The notes: generated from the sequence alone by a model not told the origin. Positions 46,133 to 55,888 are shown, counted from the first letter of the stretch. The stretch is 64,000 bases of DNA from Pantoea allii (GCF_002307475.1 NZ_NTMH01000011.1:1-64000); one strand, 5' to 3'. Numbers and translations are program-made.

Positions 46133-46166
46133 CTCGTGCCACCTGCCTTGCTGGAGGCGGCACGAG
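46133..46166 (-). terminator. Hairpin between phnD and phnE
   Basis: Perfect 8-bp stem CTCGTGCC/GGCACGAG, with a further CCT/AGG pairing inside. No T-run follows. It probably stabilises the upstream phnC-phnD mRNA or partially attenuates phnE rather than ending transcription. Binding proteins are usually made in excess over permeases. Confidence 0.6.
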
Positions 46167-46190
46167 GACGGAAAGCTCACTGCCCTGCCG

Positions 46191-47126
46191 TTAGCCGCGC
46201 GCGCCTTTCATCAGCTCGCGTTTCATATCAATGATGTTCTGAAAGTCAGCAACAGAGGTTTTGCCAATGTGCTGCGCGCCGCCCACGGCTTTAACGAAAC
46301 AGGCGTGATCGGTTTTATCCAGCTTTTTAATTGCCGCAACCACTTTCTCTTTAAAGTCTGCTGGCAGTTTATTGCTCACCAGAATTGGACCGTTAGGAAT
46401 CAACGGCGATTGCCAGATGATGCGAATCTGCTTCATCAGATCGGGATGGTCCATACGGATCAGTCGGCCAAACGCACCCGATGTGTAACCGGTGTTGTAA
46501 TCACCGACCATGGATGTCCAGGTCACCGCGCCGTCAAACTGATTATTCAGCACGCCCAGAATGTCCTGCTCATGACCGCCGGAGAAGGTCACGCTTGAAA
46601 AGAAGTTGTTGTATTTATTATCAATCGTGCCACCAAACATCTTCTTAAAGGCCTGGTTTGGCACGAGGAAGCCCGAGGTTGAATCCGGATCGGCCATACC
46701 AAAGGATTTGCCTTTCAGATCTTCCAGCTTCTTGTAGGGGCTGTCGGCTTTCACAATCACCACGGAGTGGTAACCGCGAGACTGATCTTTGTCATCCACA
46801 ACGATACCCACTAAATCAACGGCCTTGGGGTCCTGAATGTAGACGGACGCGTACGAGGAGGGAGACATGCTCAATACCAGATCCACTTTGCCGCCCAGCA
46901 GCCCCTGGATCACGCCTGAATAGTCCGAAGAGTTGCGGATTTTGGTATCCACGTTCAGCTCTTTATCGAAGAACGATTTAACACACTGGTTATCACCAAT
47001 CTGCTGCGTCGCGTTCTGACCGCCCAGGATACCCAGATTCAGTTCTTTCGGTGCGTCCGCTGCATTAACGCCAAAGGTAAGCAGTGCTGTAGTCAATAAA
47101 GCGAAAGATCTCATTTTCATTAGCAT
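46191..47126 (-). CDS. phnD: Phosphonate-binding periplasmic protein PhnD
   Basis: Substrate-binding protein for phosphonates such as 2-aminoethylphosphonate. The 311-residue precursor has a signal peptide (MRSFALLTTALLTFGVNA). Typical segments are LNLGILGGQNATQQ, VDLVLSMSPSSYASVY, DLKGKSFGMADPDSTSGFLV and SVTFSGGHEQDILGVLNNQFDGAV. It lies 19 bp after phnC. The start is the ATG at 47126 or 47120. Confidence 0.95.
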   Translation of the reverse strand: MLMKMRSFALLTTALLTFGVNAADAPKELNLGILGGQNATQQIGDNQCVKSFFDKELNVDTKIRNSSDYSGVIQGLLGGKVDLVLSMSPSSYASVYIQDPKAVDLVGIVVDDKDQSRGYHSVVIVKADSPYKKLEDLKGKSFGMADPDSTSGFLVPNQAFKKMFGGTIDNKYNNFFSSVTFSGGHEQDILGVLNNQFDGAVTWTSMVGDYNTGYTSGAFGRLIRMDHPDLMKQIRIIWQSPLIPNGPILVSNKLPADFKEKVVAAIKKLDKTDHACFVKAVGGAQHIGKTSVADFQNIIDMKRELMKGARG

Positions 47127-47145
47127 TGTTCTCTTGCTGTGATAG

Positions 47146-47976
47146 TTAGTGGATCTGGTTCAGTTCGTCACCGTACAGCTGATGCAGCAGGCCGTCGGTG
47201 AGTTCAGAAGGATGACCGTCAAACAACACCACACCGCGCTGAATACCAATGACGCGCGTGCAGTAACTTTTTACCAGCTCAATCGAGTGCAGGTTCACCA
47301 TCACGCTGATGCCCTGACCGCTGACCTGACGCAACACATCCATAATGCGGGTGGTATTTTTAGGGTCCAGCGACGCGACAGGTTCATCCGCCAACAGAAT
47401 TTTTGGGTTCTGCATCAGTGCACGGCAAATCGCCACGCGTTGCATTTGACCGCCGGAGAGGTTCTCGGCGCGCTGCAACGCCTGCGGCAGCATATTCATC
47501 CACTCAAGCAGTTGAATGGCGCGGGCGCGATCGGCGTCAGAGAAGACTTTGAAAAAGGATTTCAGCGTGGACGTCTGGCTGAGGCGGCCAAGCAATACGT
47601 TGGTCAGCACATCAAGACGGGGCACCAGGCAAAAATCCTGAAAAATCATGCCGCACTGGGTGCGCCATTCACGCATCTGCCGACTGCTGAGATTCACCAC
47701 ATTCCGATCGGCCTCGCCGTGGTGCAGACTGATAATCGCGCCCTGTGAGGCGGAAATGGTGCCATTGAGCATATGCAGCAGCGTCGATTTGCCTGCGCCA
47801 GAGCGACCTATTACCGCCACTAATTCGCCCGCATGCAAATCGAAACTGACGTTATCGAGCACCTTATTGTTAGCGTATGCTTTGCTCAATCCCTGAACAG
47901 ACAACACTTTTTGCCCGCCTGAATGGGTCAATGACGTGACGTTATCGACCACAGTTTTAAGCAGTGCCTGTGCCAT
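47146..47976 (-). CDS. phnC: Phosphonate ABC transporter ATPase PhnC
   Basis: ATPase of the PhnCDE importer, 276 residues. Walker [11 protein letters not shown]-loop [20 protein letters not shown], signature [15 protein letters not shown] and Walker [14 protein letters not shown] are all present. The start at 47976 has GGAG 7 nt upstream. Phosphonate class is shown by the following phnD and phnE genes. It is separated from phnP by a 189-bp gap. Confidence 0.96.
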   Translation of the reverse strand: MAQALLKTVVDNVTSLTHSGGQKVLSVQGLSKAYANNKVLDNVSFDLHAGELVAVIGRSGAGKSTLLHMLNGTISASQGAIISLHHGEADRNVVNLSSRQMREWRTQCGMIFQDFCLVPRLDVLTNVLLGRLSQTSTLKSFFKVFSDADRARAIQLLEWMNMLPQALQRAENLSGGQMQRVAICRALMQNPKILLADEPVASLDPKNTTRIMDVLRQVSGQGISVMVNLHSIELVKSYCTRVIGIQRGVVLFDGHPSELTDGLLHQLYGDELNQIH

Positions 47977-48165
47977 GATGTACTCCGCTGTTACAGTTTA
48001 CGTTCTGTACGCCCGCCCCCCGAATCCAGAGTTGACGTTATATCGCTGGTCGGTGCTGGTTGGCGTGCGTCATTATCTTGCGTCTGTTGCTCACGCCGCA
48101 GGAATCTGACGAGAGACCGCTATATTAAGAACATGGGGGATGAAGGCTGTATTACGGTTAGATGA
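47977..48165 (-). promoter_or_regulatory. Gap between phnP and phnC
   Basis: This 189-bp non-coding gap is the only large one inside the phn block and may hold a secondary promoter for phnCDEE. I see one CTGTCA half-site near 48174 on the minus strand at the end of phnP, but no second TGTCA at 11 bp, so it is not a convincing Pho box. Confidence 0.35.
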
Positions 48166-48936
48166 TTAAACTGTGACAGGCAAATCGGCACCGAGAGACA
48201 ACGACAAACCGTCGTAAGCCGCGCGCACCTGAGCAGGCAAGGCGTGCTCTGCCAGCCAGTTGTCCATGTGATGACTCAAATGAATCAGCCAGGCCTGATG
48301 GGGTTTCAGTTCATCGATGATTTTCAGCGCTGCGGTGAGATCGTTATGATTGCGCCCACCCTGTCCGGGCGGATCGTTACAGTCCAGCACCAGGTGATCC
48401 AGCGTCTGTCCGCGCAGAAAATCCGCTGTATCGGGCGGCAGACCGCAGGTATCGCACAGCCAGGCCAGACGCGATCCATACCAGTCAAACAGATAGCCGT
48501 GCGTCAGCCGGGAGTGCTGCAGCGGCAGTGCCGTCACCCGCAACGCACCGAACGACTCCGCCACAAAAGGGGTGAGGGATGGACGGAAATCCAGCAGTCC
48601 GGGATGTTTGAACAGATCGTCACAGCCCTTCTCATCCGGCGGCCCCCAGACGGGAATGGCGTTGCCTTCGCCCCAGCGCAGGGTGAATAATCCCTGCACG
48701 TGGTCCATATGATAGTGAGTCAGCAAAATCCGGTTAATGTCACCCGGCTGGAAACGTTCGGCCAGCAGGGGCAAGCCCGCGTCCAGTAAAATACGCGCCT
48801 GACCGGCTTCAATCAGGGCGCTACAGGGCGCACGTTTATAACGTGGCTGCTGGCGGGCGCGTAAGCAGGCGTGACAGTCACAACCGAACACCGGTGCTCC
48901 CGTCACGCCGCCGGTACCGAGAAAGGTCAGTTTCAT
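48166..48936 (-). CDS. phnP: PhnP, phosphoribosyl cyclic phosphate phosphodiesterase
   Basis: Metallo-beta-lactamase-fold enzyme that opens 5-phospho-ribose 1,2-cyclic phosphate to ribose 1,5-bisphosphate. The 256-residue protein starts MKLTFLGTGGVTGAPVFGCD and has the cysteines FGCDCHAC near the N-terminus. Metal ligands are THYHMDH, LDCN and IHLSHHM. It overlaps phnN by 4 bp. Its end is followed by the gap before phnC, an order unlike the phnCDEFGHIJKLMNOP arrangement of E. coli. Confidence 0.96.
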   Translation of the reverse strand: MKLTFLGTGGVTGAPVFGCDCHACLRARQQPRYKRAPCSALIEAGQARILLDAGLPLLAERFQPGDINRILLTHYHMDHVQGLFTLRWGEGNAIPVWGPPDEKGCDDLFKHPGLLDFRPSLTPFVAESFGALRVTALPLQHSRLTHGYLFDWYGSRLAWLCDTCGLPPDTADFLRGQTLDHLVLDCNDPPGQGGRNHNDLTAALKIIDELKPHQAWLIHLSHHMDNWLAEHALPAQVRAAYDGLSLSLGADLPVTV

Positions 48937-49469
48937 GGCGACAGCGCCAGCAGCTGGCGTAACTGTTGTACGGTATCCGCCAGCGCGCCATCGTTATTCA
49001 GCCGTAAACAGCCCTCTGGTTGATGCTGCGCAGCGCGAGCCAGGCGTTGGGCGATCGCCTCTTCATTTTCGCGTCCGCGCTGCCGTAAACGCGCGGCCAG
49101 CACCGACGGGGAAACCTCAATGCACAAGGGTAACAGCTGCGCGCCGTAACGCGCGCGCACCTGTTCCAGATGCTGCCGGGACCCGTTTACCAGCACGTTT
49201 TGCCCGCATTCAAGCCAGCTATCAATTTCACGCCCGATGCCGTAGCGAAAACCGTGGGCCTGCCAGCTAACGGCAAATAAACCCAGCGCCTCGCGCCGGA
49301 TAAACTCCGCTTCCGTCAGGGCAACATGGTTTTCTCCCCCCACATCGTGGGGGCGCGTAATGTAGCGGTGCGCAATCAGCAGGCTATCAGGCGGTGCCTC
49401 GCGCAGCAGGTCCAGCAGGCTGTCTTTCCCTGAGCCGGAGGGACCGGTTAGCCAGATAAACCGGGCCAT
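48933..49469 (-). CDS. phnN: PhnN, ribose 1,5-bisphosphate phosphokinase
   Basis: Phosphorylates ribose 1,5-bisphosphate to PRPP, feeding C-P lyase ribose into nucleotide synthesis. The 178-residue protein has P-loop TGPSGSGKDSL, AHRYITRPHDVGGENHVAL and the guanylate-kinase-like lid region. It overlaps phnM by 1 bp and phnP by 4 bp. Confidence 0.96.
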   Translation of the reverse strand: MARFIWLTGPSGSGKDSLLDLLREAPPDSLLIAHRYITRPHDVGGENHVALTEAEFIRREALGLFAVSWQAHGFRYGIGREIDSWLECGQNVLVNGSRQHLEQVRARYGAQLLPLCIEVSPSVLAARLRQRGRENEEAIAQRLARAAQHQPEGCLRLNNDGALADTVQQLRQLLALSP

Positions 49470-50605
49470 CAGTACACCTGCCGACCTTTACTCCACACAT
49501 GGCGAATATGGGGATGACCATGTTGGGTATGCGCCAGCACCAGATCGGCGCGGCAGCCTTCAGTAATTACGCCACGATCTTCCAGCCCCAGCGCCCGGGC
49601 CGGATTACAGGTCACCAACGCGATAGTTTGCGGCAGAGACAGCGCGTTACGCTCATCTGCCGCCAGGCGGAACGCCGCATCCAGCAGGCTGCCGGGATAA
49701 TAGTCCGATGACAGGATATCCAACATCCCGTGTGACGCCAGCTCCCAGGCGCCAACGTTGCCGGAGTGCGAGCCGCCCCGCACGATATTCGGCGCGCCCA
49801 TCAACACCTGCATATTGCGGTAGCGGGACGCCTTCGCCGCCTCCAGCGTGGTGGGAAACTCGGCTATCGCGCTGCCCACGCCGTGTGACTCTTCCACGTG
49901 CGCTTCGGTGGCGTCATCGTGACTGGCAATCGCGATGCCATGCTCACGGCACAGCGCGGCAATCGCCAGACGGTTAGGCTGTGACCAGGCTTTGGCCAGC
50001 GCCAGCTGATCGCGCTCAAACTCATCCATCTGCTCATCATTAAGCTGATATTTTCCCTGATAGTACTCGCGGTACTTTTCCAGCGATGCGTACTGGCGCT
50101 GTCCCGGTGAATGGTCCATCAACGACACCAGCGACAGCTCCGGTGACGAGATCAGCGCCTCAAACAGCGGCAGCGTTGTGTGGTGCGGCAGCTCGCAGCG
50201 CAGATGTAATAAATGCTCGGCGCGGTTTAGCCCCTTGCGATTACTGTCGCGAATAGCCCCAATCATTTTGCTGAGGTTGTCCAGCCGGTGACCGCCATCG
50301 CGCACATCGCCCACGCCGATAGCATCCAGCACCGTGGTGATGCCGCTGGCCACCATCAGCGCGTCATGGCTGCTCATGGCCGAGTGTGCCGGCCAGTCGA
50401 CTTTAGGACGCGGGGTGAAAAACTTATCCAGGTTGTCCGTGTGCAGCTCCACCAGGCCGGGCAACAGATACGCGCCTTCGCCATCCAGCGCGCTGGCAAG
50501 CTGGCTGGTCGTTTCGCTAAAGTTGGTAATACGATCTTCACGAAACTCCAGCGATCCCGCTACGACTTCATTTTCCAGCACCAGCTTTACATTATTGATG
50601 ATCAT
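49469..50605 (-). CDS. phnM: PhnM, alpha-D-ribose 1-methylphosphonate 5-triphosphate diphosphatase
   Basis: Amidohydrolase-superfamily enzyme that removes pyrophosphate from the ribosyl phosphonate triphosphate before C-P cleavage. The 378-residue protein has [55 protein letters not shown] and a C-terminal [19 protein letters not shown]. It overlaps phnL (ATGA) and phnN. Confidence 0.97.
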   Translation of the reverse strand: MIINNVKLVLENEVVAGSLEFREDRITNFSETTSQLASALDGEGAYLLPGLVELHTDNLDKFFTPRPKVDWPAHSAMSSHDALMVASGITTVLDAIGVGDVRDGGHRLDNLSKMIGAIRDSNRKGLNRAEHLLHLRCELPHHTTLPLFEALISSPELSLVSLMDHSPGQRQYASLEKYREYYQGKYQLNDEQMDEFERDQLALAKAWSQPNRLAIAALCREHGIAIASHDDATEAHVEESHGVGSAIAEFPTTLEAAKASRYRNMQVLMGAPNIVRGGSHSGNVGAWELASHGMLDILSSDYYPGSLLDAAFRLAADERNALSLPQTIALVTCNPARALGLEDRGVITEGCRADLVLAHTQHGHPHIRHVWSKGRQVY

Positions 50606-51321
50606 GCTTCTGCCCCTGTCGTGAAGGGCTGAATCACGTGCAGGCGGTCCGCCACACGTTCCCGCACCGCTTCATCATGAAAAATCCCCACAATCGCCGC
50701 ACCGCGCTCACGCGCCTGTTCGATCAGGCTTACCACCGCCGCGCTGTTAACGCTGTCGAGCGACGCCGTCGGTTCATCCAACAGCAGCACCGGATAATCG
50801 GCGATAAAACCCCGGGCGATATTGACGCGTTGCTGCTCCCCACCGGAGAAGGTCGAGGGCGCAAGGGCCCAGAGACGTTCCGGTACGTTAAGCCGGGTCA
50901 GCAGGTCTTTGGCGCGTGCTTCACAGAAGCCGCGTTCAGCGCCGCGCTCCAGCAAGGGCTGCATGACGATTTCCAGCGTTGGTACGCGGGGAATAACGCG
51001 CAGAAACTGACTGACCCAGCCGATGGTATCGCGGCGAATCGCGATAATCTGGCGGGCTGGCGCCTGCGCCATATCCACCCATTCGCCCTGATGCTGTACC
51101 CAAATACTGCCGCTGTTGGCCTGATAGTTGCCATACAGGGCACGCAGCAGCGTGGATTTACCGCTGCCAGAATGCCCATGCAGTACCACGCATTCCCCCT
51201 CACTGACATCGAGGCTGGCATCCTGCAATACCGGCAGTGCCGCACCGTTCTGATTGTGCAGGACAAAGGTTTTGCACAAATTTTCCACGCGCAGTTGCGT
51301 CTTCATTGTCGCTGTCGCCAT
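50602..51321 (-). CDS. phnL: PhnL, C-P lyase-associated ABC ATPase subunit
   Basis: ABC-type ATPase that associates with the C-P lyase core and is required for activity; it is not a transporter component. The 239-residue protein has Walker [10 protein letters not shown], signature [15 protein letters not shown] and Walker [13 protein letters not shown]. It starts directly after the phnK stop. Confidence 0.95.
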   Translation of the reverse strand: MATATMKTQLRVENLCKTFVLHNQNGAALPVLQDASLDVSEGECVVLHGHSGSGKSTLLRALYGNYQANSGSIWVQHQGEWVDMAQAPARQIIAIRRDTIGWVSQFLRVIPRVPTLEIVMQPLLERGAERGFCEARAKDLLTRLNVPERLWALAPSTFSGGEQQRVNIARGFIADYPVLLLDEPTASLDSVNSAAVVSLIEQARERGAAIVGIFHDEAVRERVADRLHVIQPFTTGAEA

Positions 51322-52083
51322 TTAGTTAAGCACCGATGAAACCAGCAGTTGTGTATAAGGATGATGCGGATCATCCAGTACGCGGTCGGTTAACCCACTT
51401 TCCACCACCCGGCCCTGCTTCATGACCAGCAGCCGATGAGCCAGCAGGCGCGCCACGCCCAGATCGTGCGTCACGATGATCACCGCCAGATTCAGTTCAC
51501 GTACCAGGGTACGCAGCAGGTCCAGCAGCCGCGCCTGCACCGAGACGTCCAGCCCACCTGTCGGTTCATCCATAAACACCAGTTTCGGCTGGGTCACTAA
51601 ATTGCAGGCGATTTGCAGACGCTGCTGCATGCCCCCGGAGAAGGTGGTGGGAAGATCATCGATACGGTTAGCCGCGATTTCTACCGCCTGTAGCCAGTGG
51701 CTGGCTTCTGCGCGGATATCACCATAGTGACGGTGGCCGACAGCCATCAGACGCTCACCGATATTGCCGCCCGCCGTGACCTGAGGACGTAATCCTTCCA
51801 GCGGATGCTGGTGTACCACGCCCCATTCGGTACGCAGTAACCGGCGACGGTCGCTTTCACTCATCTGATAGAGATCGCGCTGCAGGTAATGAATCTCGCC
51901 CGCCTGCGGCACCAGCCGGGCAGACAGGCTACGCAGCAAGGTGGTTTTGCCGGAACCCGACTCCCCCACAATCCCCAGCACCTCGCCCGGATAGAGATCA
52001 AAGCTGACCTCCTCGAAGCCTTTTCCCGGTGCATAAAGGTGGGTGAGGTTATTGACCGCGAGCAGCGGTTGTTCACTGTGCAT
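51322..52083 (-). CDS. phnK: PhnK, C-P lyase core-binding ABC ATPase
   Basis: ABC-type ATPase that binds the PhnGHIJ core. The ATG at 52083 (MHSEQPLLAVNNLTHLYAPG) has AGGA about 9 nt upstream, and the start overlaps phnJ by 11 bp; an upstream frame start at 52131 is rejected. The 253-residue protein has Walker A GESGSGKTT, signature FSGGMQQRLQIACNL and Walker B LVFMDEPTGGLD, and resembles DppD/OppD-type ATPases as PhnK does. Confidence 0.95.
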   Translation of the reverse strand: MHSEQPLLAVNNLTHLYAPGKGFEEVSFDLYPGEVLGIVGESGSGKTTLLRSLSARLVPQAGEIHYLQRDLYQMSESDRRRLLRTEWGVVHQHPLEGLRPQVTAGGNIGERLMAVGHRHYGDIRAEASHWLQAVEIAANRIDDLPTTFSGGMQQRLQIACNLVTQPKLVFMDEPTGGLDVSVQARLLDLLRTLVRELNLAVIIVTHDLGVARLLAHRLLVMKQGRVVESGLTDRVLDDPHHPYTQLLVSSVLN

Positions 52084-52921
52084 GTTGTTGTTCCTGCTGC
52101 TGGTGGCAAAAATCGGTATCTGAGCACACAAACATTCGCGTTCCCTGATCGTCCATCACCACCTCATCCAGGTAGCTGTGACGCGATCCGCACAGCGCAC
52201 AGGGTTCGTCCCACTGCTGCACGGTGAAGGGATGATCGTCGAAGTCGAGGCTTTCGACTTTGGTATAGGGCGGCAAGGCATAGATGCGCTTCTCGCGTCC
52301 GGCACCAAACAGCTGCAGCGCCGGCATCATGTGCATTTTCGGGTTATCAAATTTGGGAATCGGCGACGGGTCCATCACATAGCGATCGTTGACCTTCACC
52401 GGATAGGCATAGGTGGTGGCGATATGACCGAAGCGGGCGATATCTTCATACAGTTTGACCTGCATGATGCCGTACTCTTCCAGGGCATGCATGGTGCGGG
52501 TTTCCGTTTCGCGCGGCTCAATAAAACGCAGCGGCTCAGGAATCGGCACCTGGAAAATCAGAATCTGATCTTCCTCCAGCGGCGTTTCGGGAATACGGTG
52601 GCGCGTCTGGATCAGGGTGGCATCGACCGTGCGTTCGGTGGTGGCGGCCCCACTGACCCGTTGGAAGAAACGGCGAATAGAAACGGCGTTGGTGGTATCG
52701 TCTGCGCCCTGGTCGATGACTTTCAGCACATCTTTATCACCAATCACGCTGGCGGTGATTTGAATCCCGCCCGTGCCCCAGCCGTAAGGCATGGGCATTT
52801 CACGTCCGGCAAACGGCACCTGATAGCCCGGAATCGCGACGGCTTTTAAGATGGCACGGCGAATCGTGCGTTTGGTTTGTTCGTCGAGGTAACCGTTGTT
52901 ATAGCCGCTGAGCTCAGCCAT
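52073..52921 (-). CDS. phnJ: PhnJ, carbon-phosphorus lyase catalytic subunit
   Basis: Radical-SAM enzyme that breaks the C-P bond of the ribosyl phosphonate, releasing the hydrocarbon and the cyclic phosphate. The 282-residue protein has Cys241, Cys244, Cys266 and Cys272 (CALC, FVCSDTDFC) at exactly the positions known for the [4Fe-4S] ligands and thiyl cysteine of the E. coli enzyme. The glycine for the radical is Gly32 (PG). MPMPYGWGTGGIQIT is conserved. It overlaps phnI and phnK. Confidence 0.98.
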   Translation of the reverse strand: MAELSGYNNGYLDEQTKRTIRRAILKAVAIPGYQVPFAGREMPMPYGWGTGGIQITASVIGDKDVLKVIDQGADDTTNAVSIRRFFQRVSGAATTERTVDATLIQTRHRIPETPLEEDQILIFQVPIPEPLRFIEPRETETRTMHALEEYGIMQVKLYEDIARFGHIATTYAYPVKVNDRYVMDPSPIPKFDNPKMHMMPALQLFGAGREKRIYALPPYTKVESLDFDDHPFTVQQWDEPCALCGSRHSYLDEVVMDDQGTRMFVCSDTDFCHQQQEQQHAQ

Positions 52922-53990
52922 TTTGCTGCTCCTGATAGTCCTGGCGCAGACGTTTCAGCAGTTCCAGTTCGGCCTGGAAATCGACGTAGTGCGGCAGTTT
53001 TAAGTGGGAAACAAATCCCGCGGCTTCGACGTTATCCGCATGGGACAGCACAAACTCCTCATCCTGAGCCGGACTGGTGATACGTTCATTGTGCTCGCGG
53101 GTCTGTAACGCGCGATCCACCAGCGCCATGGACATGGCTTTTCGCTCTGCCCGACCAAATACCAGGCCATAGCCGCGCGTGAAGTGCGGCGCGCTTTCAC
53201 CGTCGTGGGTAAATCCGTTGACCATTTCACACTCGGTCAGCAGCATTTCGCCAATTTCCAGTTCAAATCCCAGCTCTTCCGGGCAAACGCTGACGCTGAC
53301 ATAGCCGGTGCGGATTTCACCGGCAAAGGGATGGGTTCGCCCATAGCCACGCTGGGTGGAGTAGCCCAGAGAGAGCAAAAAGCCTTCATCACCGCGTACC
53401 AACTGTTGCAGCCGCGCGGCGCGCGAAGCGGGAAACCCCATTGGCTCGCGGGTGATATCCGTCGGTTCGCTGTCGTCGTCGCTTTCACTCTGTGCTAAGC
53501 CTTCGTCGCTCATCATGCTGAACATATGCGGACAGTGCTCAGGCAGTGCCTGCTCGCTTCGCGGCGGAAGCGGCGTTTCCCCGTTAGCCATCAGGGTAAA
53601 ATCCAGCAGGCGGTGGCTGTAGTCGTAGGTCGGGCCTAAAACCTGACCGCCGGGTAAGTCCTTATACACAGCCGAGATACGCCGCTCAATCCGCATGCTG
53701 CTGGTGGCTAACGGCGTGCTTTGTGCCAGACGCGGTAAGGTCGTGCGATAAGCACGCAGCAGGAAAATCGCCTCTACCAGGTCACCGCTGGCCTGTTTAA
53801 TCGCTAACGCCGCCAGCAAGGGATCGTAAATCCCGCCTTCCGTCATCACGCGATCCACCGCCAGCCCAAGCTGCTGTGCAATCTGATCGCAGGAGAGCTC
53901 CGCTACGGCGCGATCGCCCCGGCGCAAGTTGGCCTGCAGATGGTGGGCATTCGCAATGGCTTTTTCGCCCCCTTTCACCGCTACGTACAT
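52914..53990 (-). CDS. phnI: PhnI, C-P lyase complex nucleosidase subunit
   Basis: With PhnG, H and L it transfers the phosphonate onto the ribose of ATP, releasing adenine. The ATG at 53990 (MYVAVKGGEKAIANAHHLQA) has GAGG 6 nt upstream; the GTG at 53996 is not needed. The 358-residue protein has the PhnI hallmark LVEAIFLLRAYRTTLPRLA and a conserved C-terminal SLGYSTQRGYGRTHPFAGEI. It overlaps phnH by 10 bp and phnJ by 8 bp. Released adenine would feed the purine salvage genes. Confidence 0.97.
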   Translation of the reverse strand: MYVAVKGGEKAIANAHHLQANLRRGDRAVAELSCDQIAQQLGLAVDRVMTEGGIYDPLLAALAIKQASGDLVEAIFLLRAYRTTLPRLAQSTPLATSSMRIERRISAVYKDLPGGQVLGPTYDYSHRLLDFTLMANGETPLPPRSEQALPEHCPHMFSMMSDEGLAQSESDDDSEPTDITREPMGFPASRAARLQQLVRGDEGFLLSLGYSTQRGYGRTHPFAGEIRTGYVSVSVCPEELGFELEIGEMLLTECEMVNGFTHDGESAPHFTRGYGLVFGRAERKAMSMALVDRALQTREHNERITSPAQDEEFVLSHADNVEAAGFVSHLKLPHYVDFQAELELLKRLRQDYQEQQNG

Positions 53991-54565
53991 GAGCACACCT
54001 CAACATTTGTTGTGCGTGGCACCGCCATCATCGCTTCGCCACAGGTGAAAATCAGGTCAACGCCCTGAGGAAACGGATGGGGCCGGGCGCGCAGGTATTC
54101 GAGCACGCTTTCTGGCAGCTGTGGCGCAATGGCGCGGGCTTCACGCAGCCCTGGCCCCGACAATCGCAGCGCCAGACCACCGTTTAGCGAGGGCACCTCA
54201 ATAATCAGCGTGGTGCTTTTTTCCGGTGCCAGGTTGTCACCCGCGGCGAAGTCGCCTGGATTGGGTTGGGCATCGGCGTGGCTTAATGCAAAGGCCGCAT
54301 CGTTGCTGTCGGTAACAGGAGCGCCGGTATGAAAACGCAGGTTGTCGCGCAGCTGTTGATTATCCACCTGCGGGTCCAGCCATAGCGGGCTTTCCTGATC
54401 GACCAACGTCAGCAGCACGGCGGTGGCGGCAGGCGAAAGTGCGCCCCAGCCCTGTTGCAGCGGTAGGGAAACCATCACGCCCGGCTCGCTCATGGCTTTC
54501 AGAATGCGGCGAAAGGCGTGCTGCGCATCCGCAACCGGATGATTAAAACTTGCCAGTAAAGTCAT
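53981..54565 (-). CDS. phnH: PhnH, C-P lyase complex subunit
   Basis: Core subunit of the PhnGHIJ complex with a PLP-transferase-like fold but no PLP function. The 194-residue protein, the same length as in E. coli, has HAFRRILKAMSEPGV and TLIIEVPSLNGG, LSGPGLREARAIAP. It overlaps phnG by 4 bp and phnI by 10 bp. Confidence 0.96.
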   Translation of the reverse strand: MTLLASFNHPVADAQHAFRRILKAMSEPGVMVSLPLQQGWGALSPAATAVLLTLVDQESPLWLDPQVDNQQLRDNLRFHTGAPVTDSNDAAFALSHADAQPNPGDFAAGDNLAPEKSTTLIIEVPSLNGGLALRLSGPGLREARAIAPQLPESVLEYLRARPHPFPQGVDLIFTCGEAMMAVPRTTNVEVCSCT

Positions 54566-55011
54566 TCATTGTCTCCGCGTACCAGCGTAAAGAAGTCCAC
54601 TTTGCTGCTGGCAATTTCACGTGCGCGCAGCTGACGCTGCTCTTCACGTGAGGCCGCCAGCGGGGTAATAATTTTTTCCTGCAGCAGTTCACCGGTTTCT
54701 GTCTGCTGCAACAGGGCATCCATCAGGGCACAACGTTCGGCATGGGCTTTATCCCGCCCGAGCAGGTAGCTGTAACCCAGGGTGCCATCGTTAAGCCGCA
54801 CGACTGCGCGCGTCACGGTGGCATCACCGACCACAAAACGCTTGCCGGTAGCGCCCATGCGGGCCTGCAGGCGCGTCAGGCCAATTTCAGCCGGACGGAT
54901 CAGGGTAAATTCAGGCTTGAGGTTGAGCGGCTGCCAGTGCGCGTCAAGCTCGGCTGCACTGCTGTGGGCCAACACCGAAAGCCAGTGCTGGCGGGCCGTT
55001 TGCTGTTTCAT
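54562..55011 (-). CDS. phnG: PhnG, C-P lyase complex subunit
   Basis: Small core subunit of C-P lyase. The 149-residue protein has RQHWLSVLAHSSAAELDAHW, GKRFVVGDATVTRAVVRLND, GTLGYSYLLGRDKAHAERC and ends in REIASSKVDFFTLVRGDNE, the typical PhnG C-terminus. It starts at the phnF stop (1-bp overlap) and overlaps phnH by 4 bp. Confidence 0.96.
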   Translation of the reverse strand: MKQQTARQHWLSVLAHSSAAELDAHWQPLNLKPEFTLIRPAEIGLTRLQARMGATGKRFVVGDATVTRAVVRLNDGTLGYSYLLGRDKAHAERCALMDALLQQTETGELLQEKIITPLAASREEQRQLRAREIASSKVDFFTLVRGDNE

Positions 55012-55727
55012 TAGTGCTCCAGAGTCAGTTCGATCATGTCGCCACGGGTCAGGCTGACGGAGTATTCCGCCATCGCGCCATCGGTGGTTTTATTCAGGGT
55101 ACGCACGCACAACAGCGGGGAATGCAGCGCGATTTCCAACTGTTTACACTCTTTGGCCTGCGCCCGGCGGGTGCTGATACGCGTCTGGCTGCGCACCAGC
55201 TGCTTGCCGGTATGGTGCTGCAGAAAGTCATGGAGTGAACCGCTGTTGAAGCGTTGCAGCTGCGGCCACCAGCTGAGATCGGCAAGAAAGTGATTGATCA
55301 GACAGACCGGCAGACCATTTACTCGGCGCAGAGTACGCAGGTGGATCACGTCATTGCCTTCGCTCACCCCAAGTGCCGCGGCCACATCAGCACTGGCCGG
55401 GCGCAGCACCGCCAGCAGACGTTCACTGGTAGGATCGCTGCCCTGCTCCATCAGGTTTTGGCTGAAGCGGGCCTGGGCATGCAGCGGATAGTCGTAGGGG
55501 CGCATCAACACCAAAATTCCAACACCGTGGCGGCGTTGCAGCAGGCCTTTATTGACCAGCTCGTCGACCGCCCGACGCAGCGTATGGCGGTTTACCGCAT
55601 AGTGATCGGCCAGTTGCTGCTCGGAGGGTAAATAGTCACCACTGCGGTAGCGTTCCTGAACAGCCTGCTCCAGTTGCGCTGCGACAGCCTGATACACAGT
55701 GGTCGGATGTCTGGATAACTCCATCAC
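55011..55727 (-). CDS. phnF: PhnF, GntR/HutC-family regulator of the phn operon
   Basis: GntR-type repressor whose exact ligand is not certain. The 238-residue protein has an N-terminal winged helix (YLPSEQQLADHYAVNRHTLR, RAVDELVNKGLLQRRHGVG) and a UTRA ligand domain. It starts at GTG 55727 or ATG 55724; the GAGGA spacing favours GTG slightly. It is the first gene of the operon and probably regulates the phn genes in addition to PhoB. Confidence 0.92.
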   Translation of the reverse strand: MMELSRHPTTVYQAVAAQLEQAVQERYRSGDYLPSEQQLADHYAVNRHTLRRAVDELVNKGLLQRRHGVGILVLMRPYDYPLHAQARFSQNLMEQGSDPTSERLLAVLRPASADVAAALGVSEGNDVIHLRTLRRVNGLPVCLINHFLADLSWWPQLQRFNSGSLHDFLQHHTGKQLVRSQTRISTRRAQAKECKQLEIALHSPLLCVRTLNKTTDGAMAEYSVSLTRGDMIELTLEH

Positions 55728-55801
55728 AATTAAATCCTCACATCAGTAGAGGGATTTCGCAGCGAAGGTGCTGCGGGATGGAAACAGACTGACGGGATCA
55801 G

Positions 55802-55830
55802 ATGACAGCGAGGTGACGAGACGGTGACGT
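55802..55830 (-). promoter_or_regulatory. Pho box upstream of the phn operon
   Basis: On the plus strand TGACA (55803-55807), TGACG (55814-55818) and TGACG (55825-55829) are spaced exactly 11 bp apart. On the minus strand these read CGTCA/CGTCA/TGTCA, the repeat pattern of PhoB sites (CTGTCA with 11-bp period). It lies about 75-105 bp upstream of phnF, suggesting PhoB-activated transcription under phosphate limitation. Confidence 0.8.
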
Positions 55831-55888
55831 AAACATGAATTCGCGCCAGCCTGTCGCGTACAGGGCAACAGGCTGGCAGGTGGGTCCT

